DNA of 17,610 nucleotides from Auxenochlorella pyrenoidosa (lineage: Eukaryota > Chlorophyta > Trebouxiophyceae > Chlorellales > Chlorellaceae). The notes below the pieces were generated by a model, which was not told the DNA's origin, did no database searches, and was given only the letters and a program-made list of their open reading frames with translations. The stretch spans positions 1,474,294-1,491,903 of the forward strand of contig KQ482041.1 of NCBI GenBank assembly GCA_001430745.1, read 5' to 3'. The position numbers and the translations under genes are program-made. Shown in pieces: positions 1-9,936 of this stretch (within the stretch, counting starts at the first letter, position 1; each line of letters starts with the position of its first letter).

Positions 1-68
1 CTAGCTGGCATGCAGGGCAGGTGTCTGGTCAATGCAGGCGGGCTGCTGTGCAGGCCCCGGACACTCAC

Positions 69-477
69 AGGGGTCGGTGTCGCCCTCGGCGGCGGCCTGG
101 GCCTTGTCGTACACCGAGGGGAAGAACTTCTGCTGGAAGGCAGGCATGGAGATGACGCCGCCAGACACGCCGATGTCGTACCCAAACAGCAGGCCGCCGC
201 AGCCGGCGACCAGGCCAATCATGATGATCTGCAGGCGGGGGAGGGGGCGGGGCGGCGCGGGGGGAGTGAGCGTGCTTGCAGGATGAAGGGCCGGAAGGAG
301 GGCTGGAAGCGGTTCAGGGATTGCCAGCGCACTTGCGCAGACAGCGGCAGCTCATTTGTATGTGTGAGCTGGCAGCAGCCCTGGACGCAAGCCACTCACA
401 TAGGCGTGCATGGCCTGGCCCTTGTAGAGGTTGGCGCGAGCGCCGCCGCCCGACTGGGCGCCAATAGCGGGAGCCAT
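69..477 (-). CDS. hexose/H+ symporter, N-terminal part (partial)
   Basis: Start of a major-facilitator sugar transporter of the Chlorella HUP / plant STP type, which imports hexoses with protons across the plasma membrane. Two coding exons are visible: 400-477 (26 codons from ATG at 477) and 69-228 (53 codons plus one base). They join in phase across a GT-AG intron. The second exon gives the start of transmembrane helix 1 and the family signature GGLLFGYDIGVSGG, followed by FQQKFFPSVY, which corresponds to the FEKKFFPDVW region of HUP1. The exon ends at a GTGAGT donor just after DTDP, where relatives have an extracellular Cys-containing loop. The rest of the gene lies beyond the left edge. 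The frame read straight on meets a stop at 1-3, which supports an intron there. The family is certain; substrate (glucose or another hexose) is inferred. Confidence 0.9.
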
Positions 478-521
478 GGGGTGTGTGTTTGAGAGGCAGA
501 GGGCGACCCTGGGGTGTAAGC

Positions 522-786
522 CTGCAGGGTGGGCAGCAGGGTGCGACAACACGGGCGGCGGCAGTGTGGGCGGCTAGAAGCTGCAGGGAGCGGCAGCTGC
601 GGGCAGGGTGGGTGGGCCCCCAGCGCGCTGCCGGGCGGCCAGCGGGCCCAAAACTTTGCTATTGCTGCTCCAGGTCGCTGTCAGCCCGGCCAGGCTGCGC
701 GAGGTGCAGCCAGCAGGGAAATGCATCATCCTGGCCGCTGCTCCCAACCCCCAGGAGGGGCTTGCGGGGCCCGGGCAGTGGCTCAC
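522..786 (-). other. probable 5'UTR intron of the hexose transporter gene
   Basis: On the minus strand a CAG|GTGAGC donor (GT at 786-785) lies about 50 bp downstream of the expected transcription start. A CCTGCAG acceptor ends at 522, about 45 bp before the ATG at 477. A second CAG near 508-511 is an alternative acceptor. The signals are good but no coding frame confirms them, so the borders are tentative. Confidence 0.5.
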
Positions 787-862
787 CTGTAGGTAGGGTG
801 CCCAGCAAGGCTGCTGAAGGCAAGAGATGGAAGAGGGATGCAGTGTGGGGGAGGGGGGAGGG

Positions 863-869
863 TTTTATA
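863..869 (-). promoter_or_regulatory. TATA box, hexose transporter
   Basis: A perfect TATAAAA on the minus strand lies in very GC-rich flanks, about 390 bp upstream of the transporter ATG. A start 25-30 bp downstream (about 835) would give a short untranslated first exon ending at the donor near 787. Function is inferred from sequence and position. Confidence 0.6.
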
Positions 870-1983
870 CCCGTGCCAGCGTGGCCTTGGTAGAGAATTT
901 CCCGGGTGCGCGCTCCGTCAGGTTTACGCGCCGTAACAGGCTTCAAAGGCAATCGGAAACCAGAATCTGCGCCGGGATAAGCGCGGCGGCCCTTGTTCGG
1001 CCCTAGCAAGCCCCCGTCATGCCCCCGTCAGGTGCCGGGACGGCCAGCTGGCCACCCCCTGTCGCCAGCTGTGGGCAGGGCCCAGCTCCTGTTTATAAAT
1101 TCGGGTCCGGGGCGCAGGAAGCGGCGCCATGTGGCGCCGCACAACTGCGCTTGCATAAACGGCTGTCCTCCCTGACTGCTGTCTCCTCCCTGCCATCCCC
1201 AGCACTACTTTCACTTGTTGCTTCGCTCTCTCTTTTGCGAACACCCGGCCACCCCAGCAGCTATCCAGGCTTTCACACTCAGCAGCTGCCGCATCAACAG
1301 AGATATTTTGCCTTGCGGTGAGAGTGGGCAGCGGGTCACCTGCATGCCCAGCAACCCGTGGTGGTCAAGAGAATTCCCGCGCAGCACTGCCGGGTGATTG
1401 GGCTTGACACCTGACGGAGCCCTGGTGGCGCAATGACCTGGCTTTGCAATGGCGAGTGGCATGTTCTGAACTGGGCTGATGGAGCCCTTTTCAGATTCAG
1501 CTGCCTCGTGGCAAAGCCGCCCTCCTTCACATCACCAGTGTCGGGGGTTTGCTCGCGTCATACTCTTCAAGTTTCTCACCCTGCAGGATCCAGCTTGGTG
1601 CCACAGCTGCAAGCCCTGCTTTTGGGTGGCACCACGTGAGTTAATTCTGCTGTTGTGCAGGGAAAGTCTCTTGTCTGCATGTTTTCCCAAAGCACCTCCG
1701 CAAGGTGACATACGGGCGGGCAGCAGCGGCAGCGGCAGCGGCGGCACATGTAGGCCGAGTCTCCCGTTTTGCGATCAGATCGCGCTGGTATGACCATTCC
1801 CACCTGCAGTACTAGTGTCCCACGCCCCGTGGCCGCTGGGAGCCGCCTCCACAGCGGGGCTCCCCCTGCCGCCCGACAACAAGCATCGTTCGCGGCGCGC
1901 CTGTCATCCAGTGCATCCTCATTCACTAGCGGTCGCGATCAGCTCCCGTCTGCCTCGGCCCAGCGAGCACCAGATCGCCAAAG
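870..1983. promoter_or_regulatory. shared divergent upstream region, transporter/glucokinase
   Basis: This stretch lies between the probable first exon of the transporter (minus) and the first coding exon of glucokinase (plus). No protein family was recognised in any frame. It holds a TATAAAT at 1094-1100 in a GC-rich setting, a G-box-type CACGTG at 1633-1638 and a short CAGCGG-type repeat near 1720-1746. Its right end, before 1984, is probably the untranslated first exon of glucokinase. Whether one regulatory region serves both genes is inference. Confidence 0.5.
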
Positions 1984-2187
1984 GTGAGTTCTTCTCCCTG
2001 TCCATCCTGTCGCCCTCTGGCCTGTTCGCATGCCTTTTTCACAACCCATGGCATCCGGTTGCATGCATGCGGCATTGCAAGCCCGCCCAGCTCCCAGCCC
2101 TGCCGCCATCGCCTGGCAGCCGCCTGGCCGGCCGCCTGCTGCCCAGCTGCCTCAGCCAGCCAGCCCCCACCCCCTGCGCCCCTGCAG
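1984..2187 (+). other. probable 5'UTR intron of glucokinase
   Basis: An AAG|GTGAGT donor at 1984 and a CCCTGCAG acceptor ending at 2187 bracket 204 bp of pyrimidine-rich sequence immediately before the glucokinase ATG (2201). Only 13 bases separate acceptor and start codon, and these end in a favourable GCCACCATG context. Confidence 0.6.
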
Positions 2188-2200
2188 GACAGCTGCCACC

Positions 2201-5200
2201 ATGCCGCGTGCACAAATCGATGTGCTGATTGCGGACATTGGCGGCACCAACTGCCGCTTCCAGGTGTGGCAGCTCGACACGCACTTCCGCCCCTCGCGCA
2301 TGGTGCTGGAGCAGGTGGGCCCCGGGAGCGCCGCTGCCTTCTGCGTGCAGGCTGGGAACGCTTCTTGACCCCCGCGTTGCGACGTGGAAACCAGGAAACC
2401 TACCACTTGGGGGCTTGCTCGTCAGCTTGGAGCGCCCCGCTGTTCGGCCCGGCATTCAGGGCCGCAGGCCACCTCCGCTGCCGGCTCCCCATGAGGGCGG
2501 GGCTTGCCAGCCGTCTGCGCTCCATTGCCTGCCAGGCCTGCAGCTCACCTGCATGCCGCGCTGGCGCATGCCCTCCCTGCAGTTCTACGCCACCAAGGAC
2601 TACCCCCGCTTCCAGGATGCCCTGGCAGAGCTGCTGAAGCTGGACATCCTGAGGTGGGCATGGCATCCCGGGGCCTGGCCCGCCCTTGCGCTCCCCTCTG
2701 CTCCACTTGGCCCTCATTCGCACTTGCCGGCACGCGATCCGCTGCAGACGCCGCTGGCACCTGCCCCTGTGATTAGCCACACGTGTGCACGGCAGTCAAG
2801 CTGAGGATCACTGGCCGCCCTTGCCTTACCTCGCCCTGCGCTGCTTGCCCCGCTGCAGCGGGGATGCGCGGCCCAAGGCGGCTGCCTTTGCGGTGGCGGG
2901 CCCAGTGAAGAACAGGCGGTGCACCATGACAAACCTGGGCTGGACAATCGACGCAGGTGTGCGGGCTGGCTCGCTGCCTGGTCACCAGCTGCCGGCGCGG
3001 CCATGTGCACGTGGACCTGCTCCGCAGTCCATGCCCGTAACAAGGACCGCTGTGTTCATAAATGGGCCCCCTTGTGTCAAGGCGGTGCATCTCCATTTGC
3101 AGCATGCCCTCTCCCCTGCCAAGACTGGCCTCCCCGGCCGCCCACCCTGGCCGCCTGCAGCCGAGGTTGAATCGGAGTTTGGCATCCGCTCCACCGTGCT
3201 CAACGACTTTGAGGCGGTGCGTGGTGTTTGAGGGGCGCGGGCCGCTGATCCAGCCGGCCAGGAAGCTGAGCAGCCTCGTCTCGCCTGTGGGCCCCCGCCG
3301 GCCTCGCCCTCCTTTCCAATGTCAATGTCAATCCCCCTCCTGCCTGCGCCAGGTGGGCTATGGCGTGCCGGTGCTGACTGAGAACGACCTGCTGGTGCTG
3401 CACGACGTGCCCGCTGAGGACAAGGTGGGTGCTGCCAGGCTGGCGGGCCGGCTCGTGGAGGGAGGCGCGACCTGCGCGCGCACAGAGGCCGGCAAAGTGT
3501 TGCACTGAGAGCTGCACCAGACGCAGTGCAGCGTGGAAGGGTGCGTGTAGTCAGACTCTGGGTTGCCCGGCAGGCGTGCTCAGTAGCGCAGCAGGGCTGC
3601 TGGGCAGACCAGTCCAACCCCTGGCCCTGCCCCAAGCCTGCAGGGACCAAAGGTGGTGCTGGGGCCCGGCACGGGGCTGGGAGAGGCGATGCTGTTCTGG
3701 GACGACTCGACAAACGGCTACAGGGTGCACCCGTCAGGTGCGGGGCTGGGGCGGCGCGGGGCGCGGCGGTGGCGGGGCGGGGCAGGAAGCGCATGCGCTG
3801 GGCGTGCATGCGCTCGCTGCCGGGGGCAATGTTGCGGAGCAGAGATTGATAGATTTCACACCCTGCCGGGCTGGTGCAGAGGGCGCGCACGCCACGTTTG
3901 CGCCCCGCGGCTGGAAGCAGCGCGCGCTGCAGGCGCATGTGGAGCAGGAGCGTGGCCACTGCTCAGTGGAGCGGGTGAGGCGCGCCCGGGCCGGGCACAC
4001 CCCGCTGCTGGCGCACCACTGCGCACTGTTGACCAGCAGAGCTGGATTGCATGTCAGGCCGGCGCGCTTGCACTTGGCAATGTCCCGTGGTCGTCTGTGC
4101 GGCCAGGCGGGCCCGCCATGCTGGCGGGCGGGCATGCGACCGAGCGATGTTGCCCCTCCTGCCGGGGCGTGCCGCACCCGCCGCGCCCTTGCCCATGGCG
4201 CGCCCTGGATGCTGTCCACCCACAGGTGGCCTGCGGCGACGGCCTGGTGCGCATCTACAACTTTTTGCGCAGCGACGAGCCCAGCCAGTACCCCAAGGTG
4301 GGGCCCCACAGGGTGGAGGGTGGCTGGCTGGCTGGCAGGCAGGGCGGGGTGGTGCGCGGGCGGCGTGCCTGTGGCAGCGCGCACCAGGCTACGACGCCTT
4401 GCAGCGCTGCACTGCCACTGTGCGGGACCCGGCCAAGCTTCACCCGCTGCCTGCCCCCTGCTGCCTCCCCCCAGGACCGCATGGACCGCTCCAAGCAGGT
4501 GGCCCCCGCTGACGTCACCACCGCGGCGCTCGACCGCTCGGATCCGGTGGCGGGTGCGCCCAGAGGGGTGGGCGCGCCCAGGCGGCCCGGGGCCGCGGGC
4601 TGCTCATTGCCCGTTGCCTGTCGGTCGGCCTGAATTAGAGGGCTGAGGAGGTGCCACGCCTCCCTGCTCGCGTCTGGCGCGGGGGCCTGGCGAGCGTGCG
4701 TGTTGTTGCGCGCCGGCCGGCGTTGCAGGCCGCGGTTGGCTGGCCCCTGTTGGGCGCCGCGTGCGTTGCTCTCTATGCTTCAAGCCACGTGTGTGCCGCA
4801 TCCCTGGTTCCGCATCGCAGTGGAGGCGCTGGACATGTTCTTGTCAATCGTGGGCGCCGAGGCGGGGCATATGGCGCTGCGCTCGCTGGCCTCTGGCGGC
4901 GTCTACATCTGCGGCGGCATCTTCCCCAAGGTGGGTGGGTGTGCCAGGGGCTGTGGGCGTCGCCTGGAGGGCAGGGCGGATGGGGCACTGGTCCGATGTG
5001 CCTGTGCATCGCTGGGGCTTATTTGATCATAAACATCGTAAGGTTGAGTTTTAAATCCCAATTGACTCCAGATGCTCGTAACATCACTCCAGAAAAAACC
5101 AATCTCTCGTATTTTGTAAAAAAAATTGCTGAGGGCTGCGTGCCATCTTCCGGACGTCTGCTCGCCTCACCCCGGCCTCACCCCCGCGCTCCCCTCCCCG

Positions 5201-5655
5201 TCCCTGCCCGGCAGGTGCTGGAGCGCGTCAAGGCTGGCGGTGTCCTGGAGGCCTTCCTGTGGCGCGCCTCTCGCTTCCACGACAAGGTGGGCGGGGAAGG
5301 GTGGGGGTCGGAGGGCGGCGCCTCCCGCAGGCAGGCCTCGGCGGGGTAGCTGTGCACCCCACAGCGCTGAGGATCTGGTCTGGTTGACAGGCAGATTCTG
5401 ACTGCAAGCAGACACCGGCCTACCCCGCGTCTTCCAGGCGTCTGCCCTGCTTTTTGTGCTCTGCTTCGAAGCCTGCGGTGCTCCCTGGCACCCTGGTTTC
5501 ACCCACCCCTGCGCGGCCCGCCGCCCCCTTGGCAGGTGCTCAAGGACATCCCTCTGTACGTGGTGACTGAGGAGAAGATTGGCCTGCTGGGCACGCGGGA
5601 GCAGGCCATCCGCATCGCGCAGGACGTGGTGATGGAGAGGACCATTGCCACCTGA
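2201..5655 (+). CDS. glucokinase, bacterial type (Glk family)
   Basis: ATP-dependent phosphorylation of glucose to glucose 6-phosphate. The exons are 2201-2314, 2583-2653, 2859-2956, 3161-3216, 3353-3424, 3644-3737, 3880-3974, 4226-4297, 4475-4553, 4821-4930, 5215-5286 and 5536-5655. All are joined by GT-AG introns in consistent phase, giving 350 aa plus TGA, a typical length for Glk (PF02685). Visible motifs are the N-terminal phosphate-binding ADIGGTN (11-17), AVAGPV (73-78), the catalytic-base motif LNDFEA with Asp110, GPGTGLG (144-150), the sugar-binding EGAH (169-172), GHCSVERV and GGVYICGGIFPK (276-287). It resembles E. coli Glk rather than eukaryotic hexokinase. The protein starts ten residues before the first motif, so no targeting peptide is seen and a cytosolic location is inferred. 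It lies head-to-head with the hexose transporter. Confidence 0.95.
5019..5130. other. AT-rich island in glucokinase intron 10
   Basis: Within the GC-rich intron 4931-5214, about 110 bp abruptly become AT-rich (roughly one third GC by eye). Near its right end is TGTAA running straight into an A8 tract (5118-5125). The splice sites around it are normal. It may be a small insertion of foreign or organellar DNA or a retroposed 3' end; I do not recognise the source. Confidence 0.45.
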
Positions 5656-5662
5656 GCTGGGC

Positions 5663-5667
5663 TGTAA
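5663..5667 (+). other. candidate poly(A) signal TGTAA, glucokinase
   Basis: TGTAA, the usual chlorophyte polyadenylation signal, begins only 8 bases after the glucokinase stop codon. If used, the 3'UTR would be about 25-30 nt, which is unusually short. No other plus-strand TGTAA was noticed before the next gene. Confidence 0.35.
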
Positions 5668-5765
5668 GGCGGAGGGACCGGCCGCTTGAGCCAGCCAGGC
5701 TGCCGTGTCGACCTGCGCTGGGCCGCCTTGCACCCTGCCAGCAAGGCCGCATACAAGCGCAGGCC

Positions 5766-5770
5766 TTACA
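5766..5770 (-). other. candidate poly(A) signal TGTAA, arabinosyltransferase-like gene
   Basis: TTACA on the plus strand is TGTAA on the minus strand, about 380 bp downstream of the stop codon at 6149. That would give a 3'UTR of about 390-400 nt. It is assigned by position only. Confidence 0.45.
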
Positions 5771-6148
5771 AACAAGCACGGTGGGAATGAGCGGAACCAC
5801 GGGCACAGCCTGACAGCCCATCCAAAGCCCTGCTCGGAGAACCCAATTTTTCGAATGCCACCCAGTTTTGACCTCTGTCCAGTCCCCTCACTCCCTGCCG
5901 AGCTTGCACATCACTCTCGAGCATGCTCCCCCGCAAGGTCGCGTTGTGCAATGACCACAGTTGCCGCTGTTCGCAAGGTTGAAATAAATCAGCGCATAAA
6001 TGGACACAGATCAGTGCTCGACAGTCCTAGGGGGAGGGTGGGGAGCAGTCCACGAGCTGGAAAGGACGGCCAGGGAGACTGCAACAAGAACAGGCAGGCA
6101 GGCTGGGTTTGTGTGGTGGTGGCAGGCCTGCGGGCGCTCGCTGCCAGC

Positions 6149-9100
6149 TCAGGTCTCCTCCACCAGGCCCTGCGCCTTGACAAGGTCGATGCCCGCATTC
6201 ATGGTGGTGATCTGCGATGGGCAGGGGCAGGTTAAAAGGGAGGGTCAAGAACAGCCTGCCTGCGGGCCCGCTCGGCCCCGCCTCCTGCTAGCCCCAGCCC
6301 ATCCGGTGTCCAGTGCTGCTGTTGGTGGACATGTGCAGAGGACTGCAAGGTCCAGGGGACGGTCCATGCAGAAGAGAAAAGAGGTCTGCTGCGCCGGGTC
6401 ACAAAGCGCAGCCCCCACCCCGAGCCGGGGCCCCTCACCATGAGCACCAGCGTGTCGTACAGGTCCCTGGTGATGGCCACGCCGTCCTGCAGCTTCCACC
6501 CCTCCTCAAAGGGCGGAGGCAGCGGCAGCTTGGGCAGCTGCAGGGCAGGGAGGGCAGGGCCCGCGTCAGACGCTCGCCGTCCATGTTCAACAAGGCGACT
6601 AGTGCACGCAGTGAGCGCAGCCTGTGCATGCATCTACCAGCTGTAAGGTTTCAGAGCAACGCCCGACCAAGGTCCCCCCTCCCATGACCGTCACCACCCA
6701 CACCAGGCCTCAACTCCCTCACCGTCTTCTCGTGCTTGGGCTCGGTGTAGTAGCGCTTGTCGAACTCCCACACCTTGGTGCCGTTGGGCGCGTTGAAGAC
6801 CGAGCCCCAGGTGTAGTGCATCTGGCGGGGAGGGGGGGGGGGGGCATGTGTGGGCGGCCAGCCCAGCGGTGTAGAATGTGGGCAGCGCGCGCCGCAGGGC
6901 GTGCCAACTGCGGGTCTGGCAGCCGCGGCGCCTCACCAGGTGTGCCTTGCCCAGGCGGTGGTCTGCGGGGGGCTGAATCATGGTGATGCTTTGAGGGGGC
7001 TCCTGCAGTGGTGGGCAGGGCCGGGAAGGCGGGCGGGCATGGATCAGGCATGAGGTTGACAGGCAGGAGGCAGACGCGCCACCGGCATGCTGAGCAGCGG
7101 GGCGCTCCTGGACGCATCTGCACTCGCAGAAGGGCGCCGCCGCAGCGCGCCTGCATGCGCCGGCGGCTTGGCGCGAGCCCATGCACTCCAGGCAGAGCGC
7201 ACCTTCATCTCCAGCGGGACCTTCTCCAGGGCGCAGGCCACCGAGAAGGCGTACATCTCGCGCACCCACTCCAGAGCCTTTTTTATCTCCTCATCCCGCT
7301 CAATCTGCGGCGCAGGGCAGCACACGCAGCGCCGGGGTGTGCACATGCCCAGGCCTGGGGGACGCCCGACGCCCGCCTAGGCCCCACCCGCGCAGGGGTC
7401 TGCCCGCCGCCCCCAACCACGCAGGAGGAGCCCACTGCCCGGCCCCACCTGCGCGGTGACCGACTCCCAGACGGGCGTCACTCGCTGCCACTCCGCGATG
7501 CGCATCAGCGTGGGCGAGCAGCCAGTGTTGGGCACGTCGGTGAGCGGGCCGCGCTCGGCGGGGTACAGCTTGCGCATCACGCCCTGCAGGGGGTGGGGGG
7601 GAAGGCGCGGCCGGGGCGTTGCATGGGTTCTGAACAGCGGCTCGGGATGCGTACAGGGGGCGAGGCGCCGGTGCTGCGGGCCCCTGACTGTCAGGGAGGG
7701 AGCAGCTGGAGCAGGTGCGCGTGGCCAGGGCGGTGCACCATGACCGCAGGGCAGGGGTCAGGGGGCGTTGCCTGCTGTGCCGGGGCGGCGCACCTCTATC
7801 GTGGGGTAGGTGGGCTGGATGTAGCCATAGGGGAAGGCCACGCTGCGGGCGGAGGACTCGGCCAGCGGCGCCTGGATGGGCTTGACAAACACAAAGTCCG
7901 TCTCAATCATGTACAGCCAGGGCGCCTGCGGGCACGCCGGGGCGTGGGAGGGTGGGTGGGCGGGTGAGTGGGTCAGTGGGGAGGGGGCGAGGCGACGTGC
8001 GCGCACTGGTGGAGGCATGTCAGGGCTGGCTACGGCGGAAGGGGAGGCGAGCACTGGAGTGGGAGCATGCAGGGCTGGGCGGCGCGCTCAGGGCAGCATG
8101 GATGGCGTGCCGCCTGCAGCTGCGTTATGGCTGGGTGCATGCCGGGCCGCAACTTCGGCTGACGGTGCGGCGCCGGCTGGGCCTGGCCCGCGCCGGGCGG
8201 CTTGCCTTGATGAGCGAGGGGTCGGCCTTGGCGGCCTGCAGGTACTGCCGCACCGCGTTGGGCCGATCAGCCACCGGGTAGTCACACCAGCCGTCGCACT
8301 CTGCAGGTGGCGGGAGCAGCGGCGGGCGTTGTAGGGCACGGGCGCACAGCAGGGCTGCCCGCTGCCGCGGCACGCGGCTCAGCACAGCGACGGTGCGGCG
8401 GGGCGGATCCGCCATGCTCCCATGCCTCCCCATGCTGCCGTCTGCAGCCCCCAATCGAGCCGCAGGCCAGTTAACCCCGACACGCCGCGGCACGCGCGCA
8501 CCCGGGTGCAGCGGGTTGGCCCGGAAGGTGTCCAGCTTGGTGGAGAGGGCGTCGTCGTTGGTGCGGTGCAGGATGCGGGTGAAGGCGACCATCTTCTCGC
8601 CGCCTGGCTGCTTCTTGGCCAGCTGGTATGTGCCGTACATGATCAGGTTCTGCAGCAGCGGGTGCACGGAGGGGAAGGGGGGATGGCGGCGGCGGCCACC
8701 CATCAAGGAGCGCCGGCGCAGAGCGCGGCAGAGGCGCCTCTCACATCCCAAGCCACCTCCAGAAACGCTTGTCTGCACAGAGCGGAAGAGCGCCACAAAG
8801 GATTGCTCTGCACGGGGGCTGGCACCCACCTGGAAGTTGGTGTAGGGTGAGCCGTTGGAGGTGTAGGCAATGTGCACCGTGTCGCCGCTGGTGGGCCAGC
8901 CAGCCCCGCCTGCCGGCTCCTCCTCCTTCGCCACCACCTGCTGCTGCTCCTGCTGCTGCTGCTGCTCCTGCTGCTGCTGCTGCTCCGCCTGCTGCTGCTG
9001 TGTCGCTGCTGCATCAGACTTGGCGACAATCTGCTCTTGGCCGTGGTGCGCCTTGGTGCCGATCTCAATGAACTGCAGGGCCGGGCCGAGGAGCCAACAG

Positions 9101-9378
9101 ATGGCCTTCAGGTACAGCCGAGCCTCTGTGCATGGTAGCAGCGACTGCCTGCCTCCTCATGCACCTCCCTGCCCCTGCACACTCGGGCCAGCCAAAATAC
9201 CTGCCTGCCCGCCCGCCGAGCTCACCGCGTGCATAGTGCCCATGAACACGAAGCCTAGCGCCAGGCCGATGCCAAATCCGACCAGCAGGAAGGCCAGCAG
9301 CCGGCCGCGTGTGACCTTGCGCCCGCTGCCGCCGAGCGCGGCAAAGGTGTGCGGCGCGAGGCCGCTCTTCTTCCCCAT
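6149..9378 (-). CDS. hydroxyproline O-arabinosyltransferase-like (HPAT, GT95 type)
   Basis: It probably adds arabinose to hydroxyproline of secreted or wall glycoproteins in the Golgi. The exons (minus) are 9226-9378, 8830-9072, 8502-8649, 8206-8300, 7794-7925, 7449-7583, 7203-7304, 6937-7002, 6723-6821, 6439-6537 and 6149-6211, all phase-consistent, 444 aa. Residues about 26-48 form one hydrophobic helix after a basic N-terminus: a type II signal anchor. A Gln-rich stem (76-96) leads to the catalytic domain. That domain has SNGSPYTNFQ, IMYGTYQLAKK, FTRILH, METD-like ETDFVFVKPI with Asp223, FPYGYIQP, YPAERGPLTDV, EWVREMYAFSVA, MHYTWG and WEFDKR, all in the order of plant HPAT1-3. The fourth intron has a GC donor. 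The gene is divergent from the ferredoxin gene. The family is secure; acceptor and sugar are inferred, and another serine/Hyp glycosyltransferase of the same clan is possible. Confidence 0.9.
6824..6844 (+). repeat. poly-G tract (poly-C on the coding strand) before an acceptor
   Basis: A run of 13 G (6832-6844) next to another G cluster. On the minus strand it is a C-tract ending at the CCAG acceptor of exon 9 of the arabinosyltransferase-like gene. It therefore serves as an unusually pure-C polypyrimidine tract. It could also form G-quadruplex DNA on the plus strand. Confidence 0.7.
7926..8205 (-). other. GC-AG intron (arabinosyltransferase-like gene, intron 4)
   Basis: The coding frame requires the exon to end at ATCAAG, followed by GCAAGC, and to resume at CGCAG|GCGCCCTGG. 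No GT donor fits the conserved protein here. AAG|GCAAG is the standard context of GC donors. Confidence 0.85.
8938..9000 (-). repeat. CAG trinucleotide repeat encoding a poly-Gln stem
   Basis: Repeated CAG codons interrupted by GAG and GCG codons encode a Gln-rich stretch (residues 76-96) between the membrane anchor and the catalytic domain of the arabinosyltransferase-like protein. It lies inside one exon and keeps frame. Such stems in Golgi enzymes are length-tolerant, so length polymorphism is likely. Confidence 0.9.
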
Positions 9379-9936
9379 GCCGACAGCACGGCGGCGGTCC
9401 AGTCCACCACGTGGCCTTCTCTGCTGGAAGCTTCAACGGCTGCTCAATATGAGGATGGCGTGTTGGCCGCTCTGTTTGTCTGAGTGGGAGGAGAAGCAGG
9501 CGCAGCAGGTGGGTGCAGGAAGCAGCGATAGTCGACGGGAAAACAGGCGGCGGCACCAAGGACTGGATCAGCAGCATGTAGCGACCCGGCGCTGCCAGAT
9601 CCAGCGTCAGCAGCCCACTCTTGAGTTAGTAGGCGCGCCATGTAGGCCGCAGCTGCACTCAAGCGGCCTACCTTCAGGCACTTCGGCTCCTGGGGCCTGT
9701 ATCTTCTCGTCAAGGTTCACAGCTTATCACAAGATCTCGAGCGATCGGGCGAGAGCGCCCAAGGTCGTTTGCAGTTCAGTCTGCTGTCGTGCTGCGAAAT
9801 TTCTGCCCGCTGGTAGGGCTATATGGCCTGGGCGGCCCATTCGTGGGCCATCAATCCCGGGTTGCAGTGCTTGGATCGAAAATTCCTTTCGATCGCAGCC
9901 CCTGCTTTGCTTTGAGGCTCCTCCAAGGAACCCCAC
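9379..9936. promoter_or_regulatory. divergent promoter region, arabinosyltransferase-like/ferredoxin
   Basis: This 558 bp stretch between two divergent start codons must hold both 5'UTRs and promoters. A CACGTG palindrome lies at 9408-9413, close to the minus-strand start. A weak TATA-like CTATATGG lies at 9819-9826, about 115 bp before the ferredoxin ATG. No coding sequence was recognised. Confidence 0.55.

Larger units (their letters stand above)
5656..6148. other. convergent 3' intergenic region
   Basis: This 493 bp stretch between the stop codons of glucokinase (plus) and the arabinosyltransferase-like gene (minus) presumably holds both 3'UTRs. It is less GC-rich than the coding exons in places (for example near 5845-5865 and 5980-6000). 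No coding sequence was recognised. Confidence 0.6.

Noticed and set aside
1094..1100. TATAAAT as the glucokinase TATA box
   Set aside because: It lies about 890 bp upstream of the probable 5'UTR donor (1984), which would require a very long leader or another intron. It is mentioned only as part of the intergenic region.
870..1983. A separate small protein or RNA gene in the transporter/glucokinase gap
   Set aside because: Short open frames are present but none shows a recognisable motif, splice-supported extension or tRNA-like B-box. Nothing beyond promoter and leader sequence can be supported.
4511..4518. A further TGACGTCA as a regulatory site
   Set aside because: It falls inside coding exon 9 of glucokinase (codons for Ala-Asp-Val-Thr), so coding constraint explains it.
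3429..4646. Plus-strand open frame of 405 codons overlapping the glucokinase gene
   Set aside because: It runs through exons and introns alike in another frame, has Arg/Ala/Gly/Trp-rich composition typical of GC-rich shadow frames, and shows no family motif. The spliced glucokinase explains the region.
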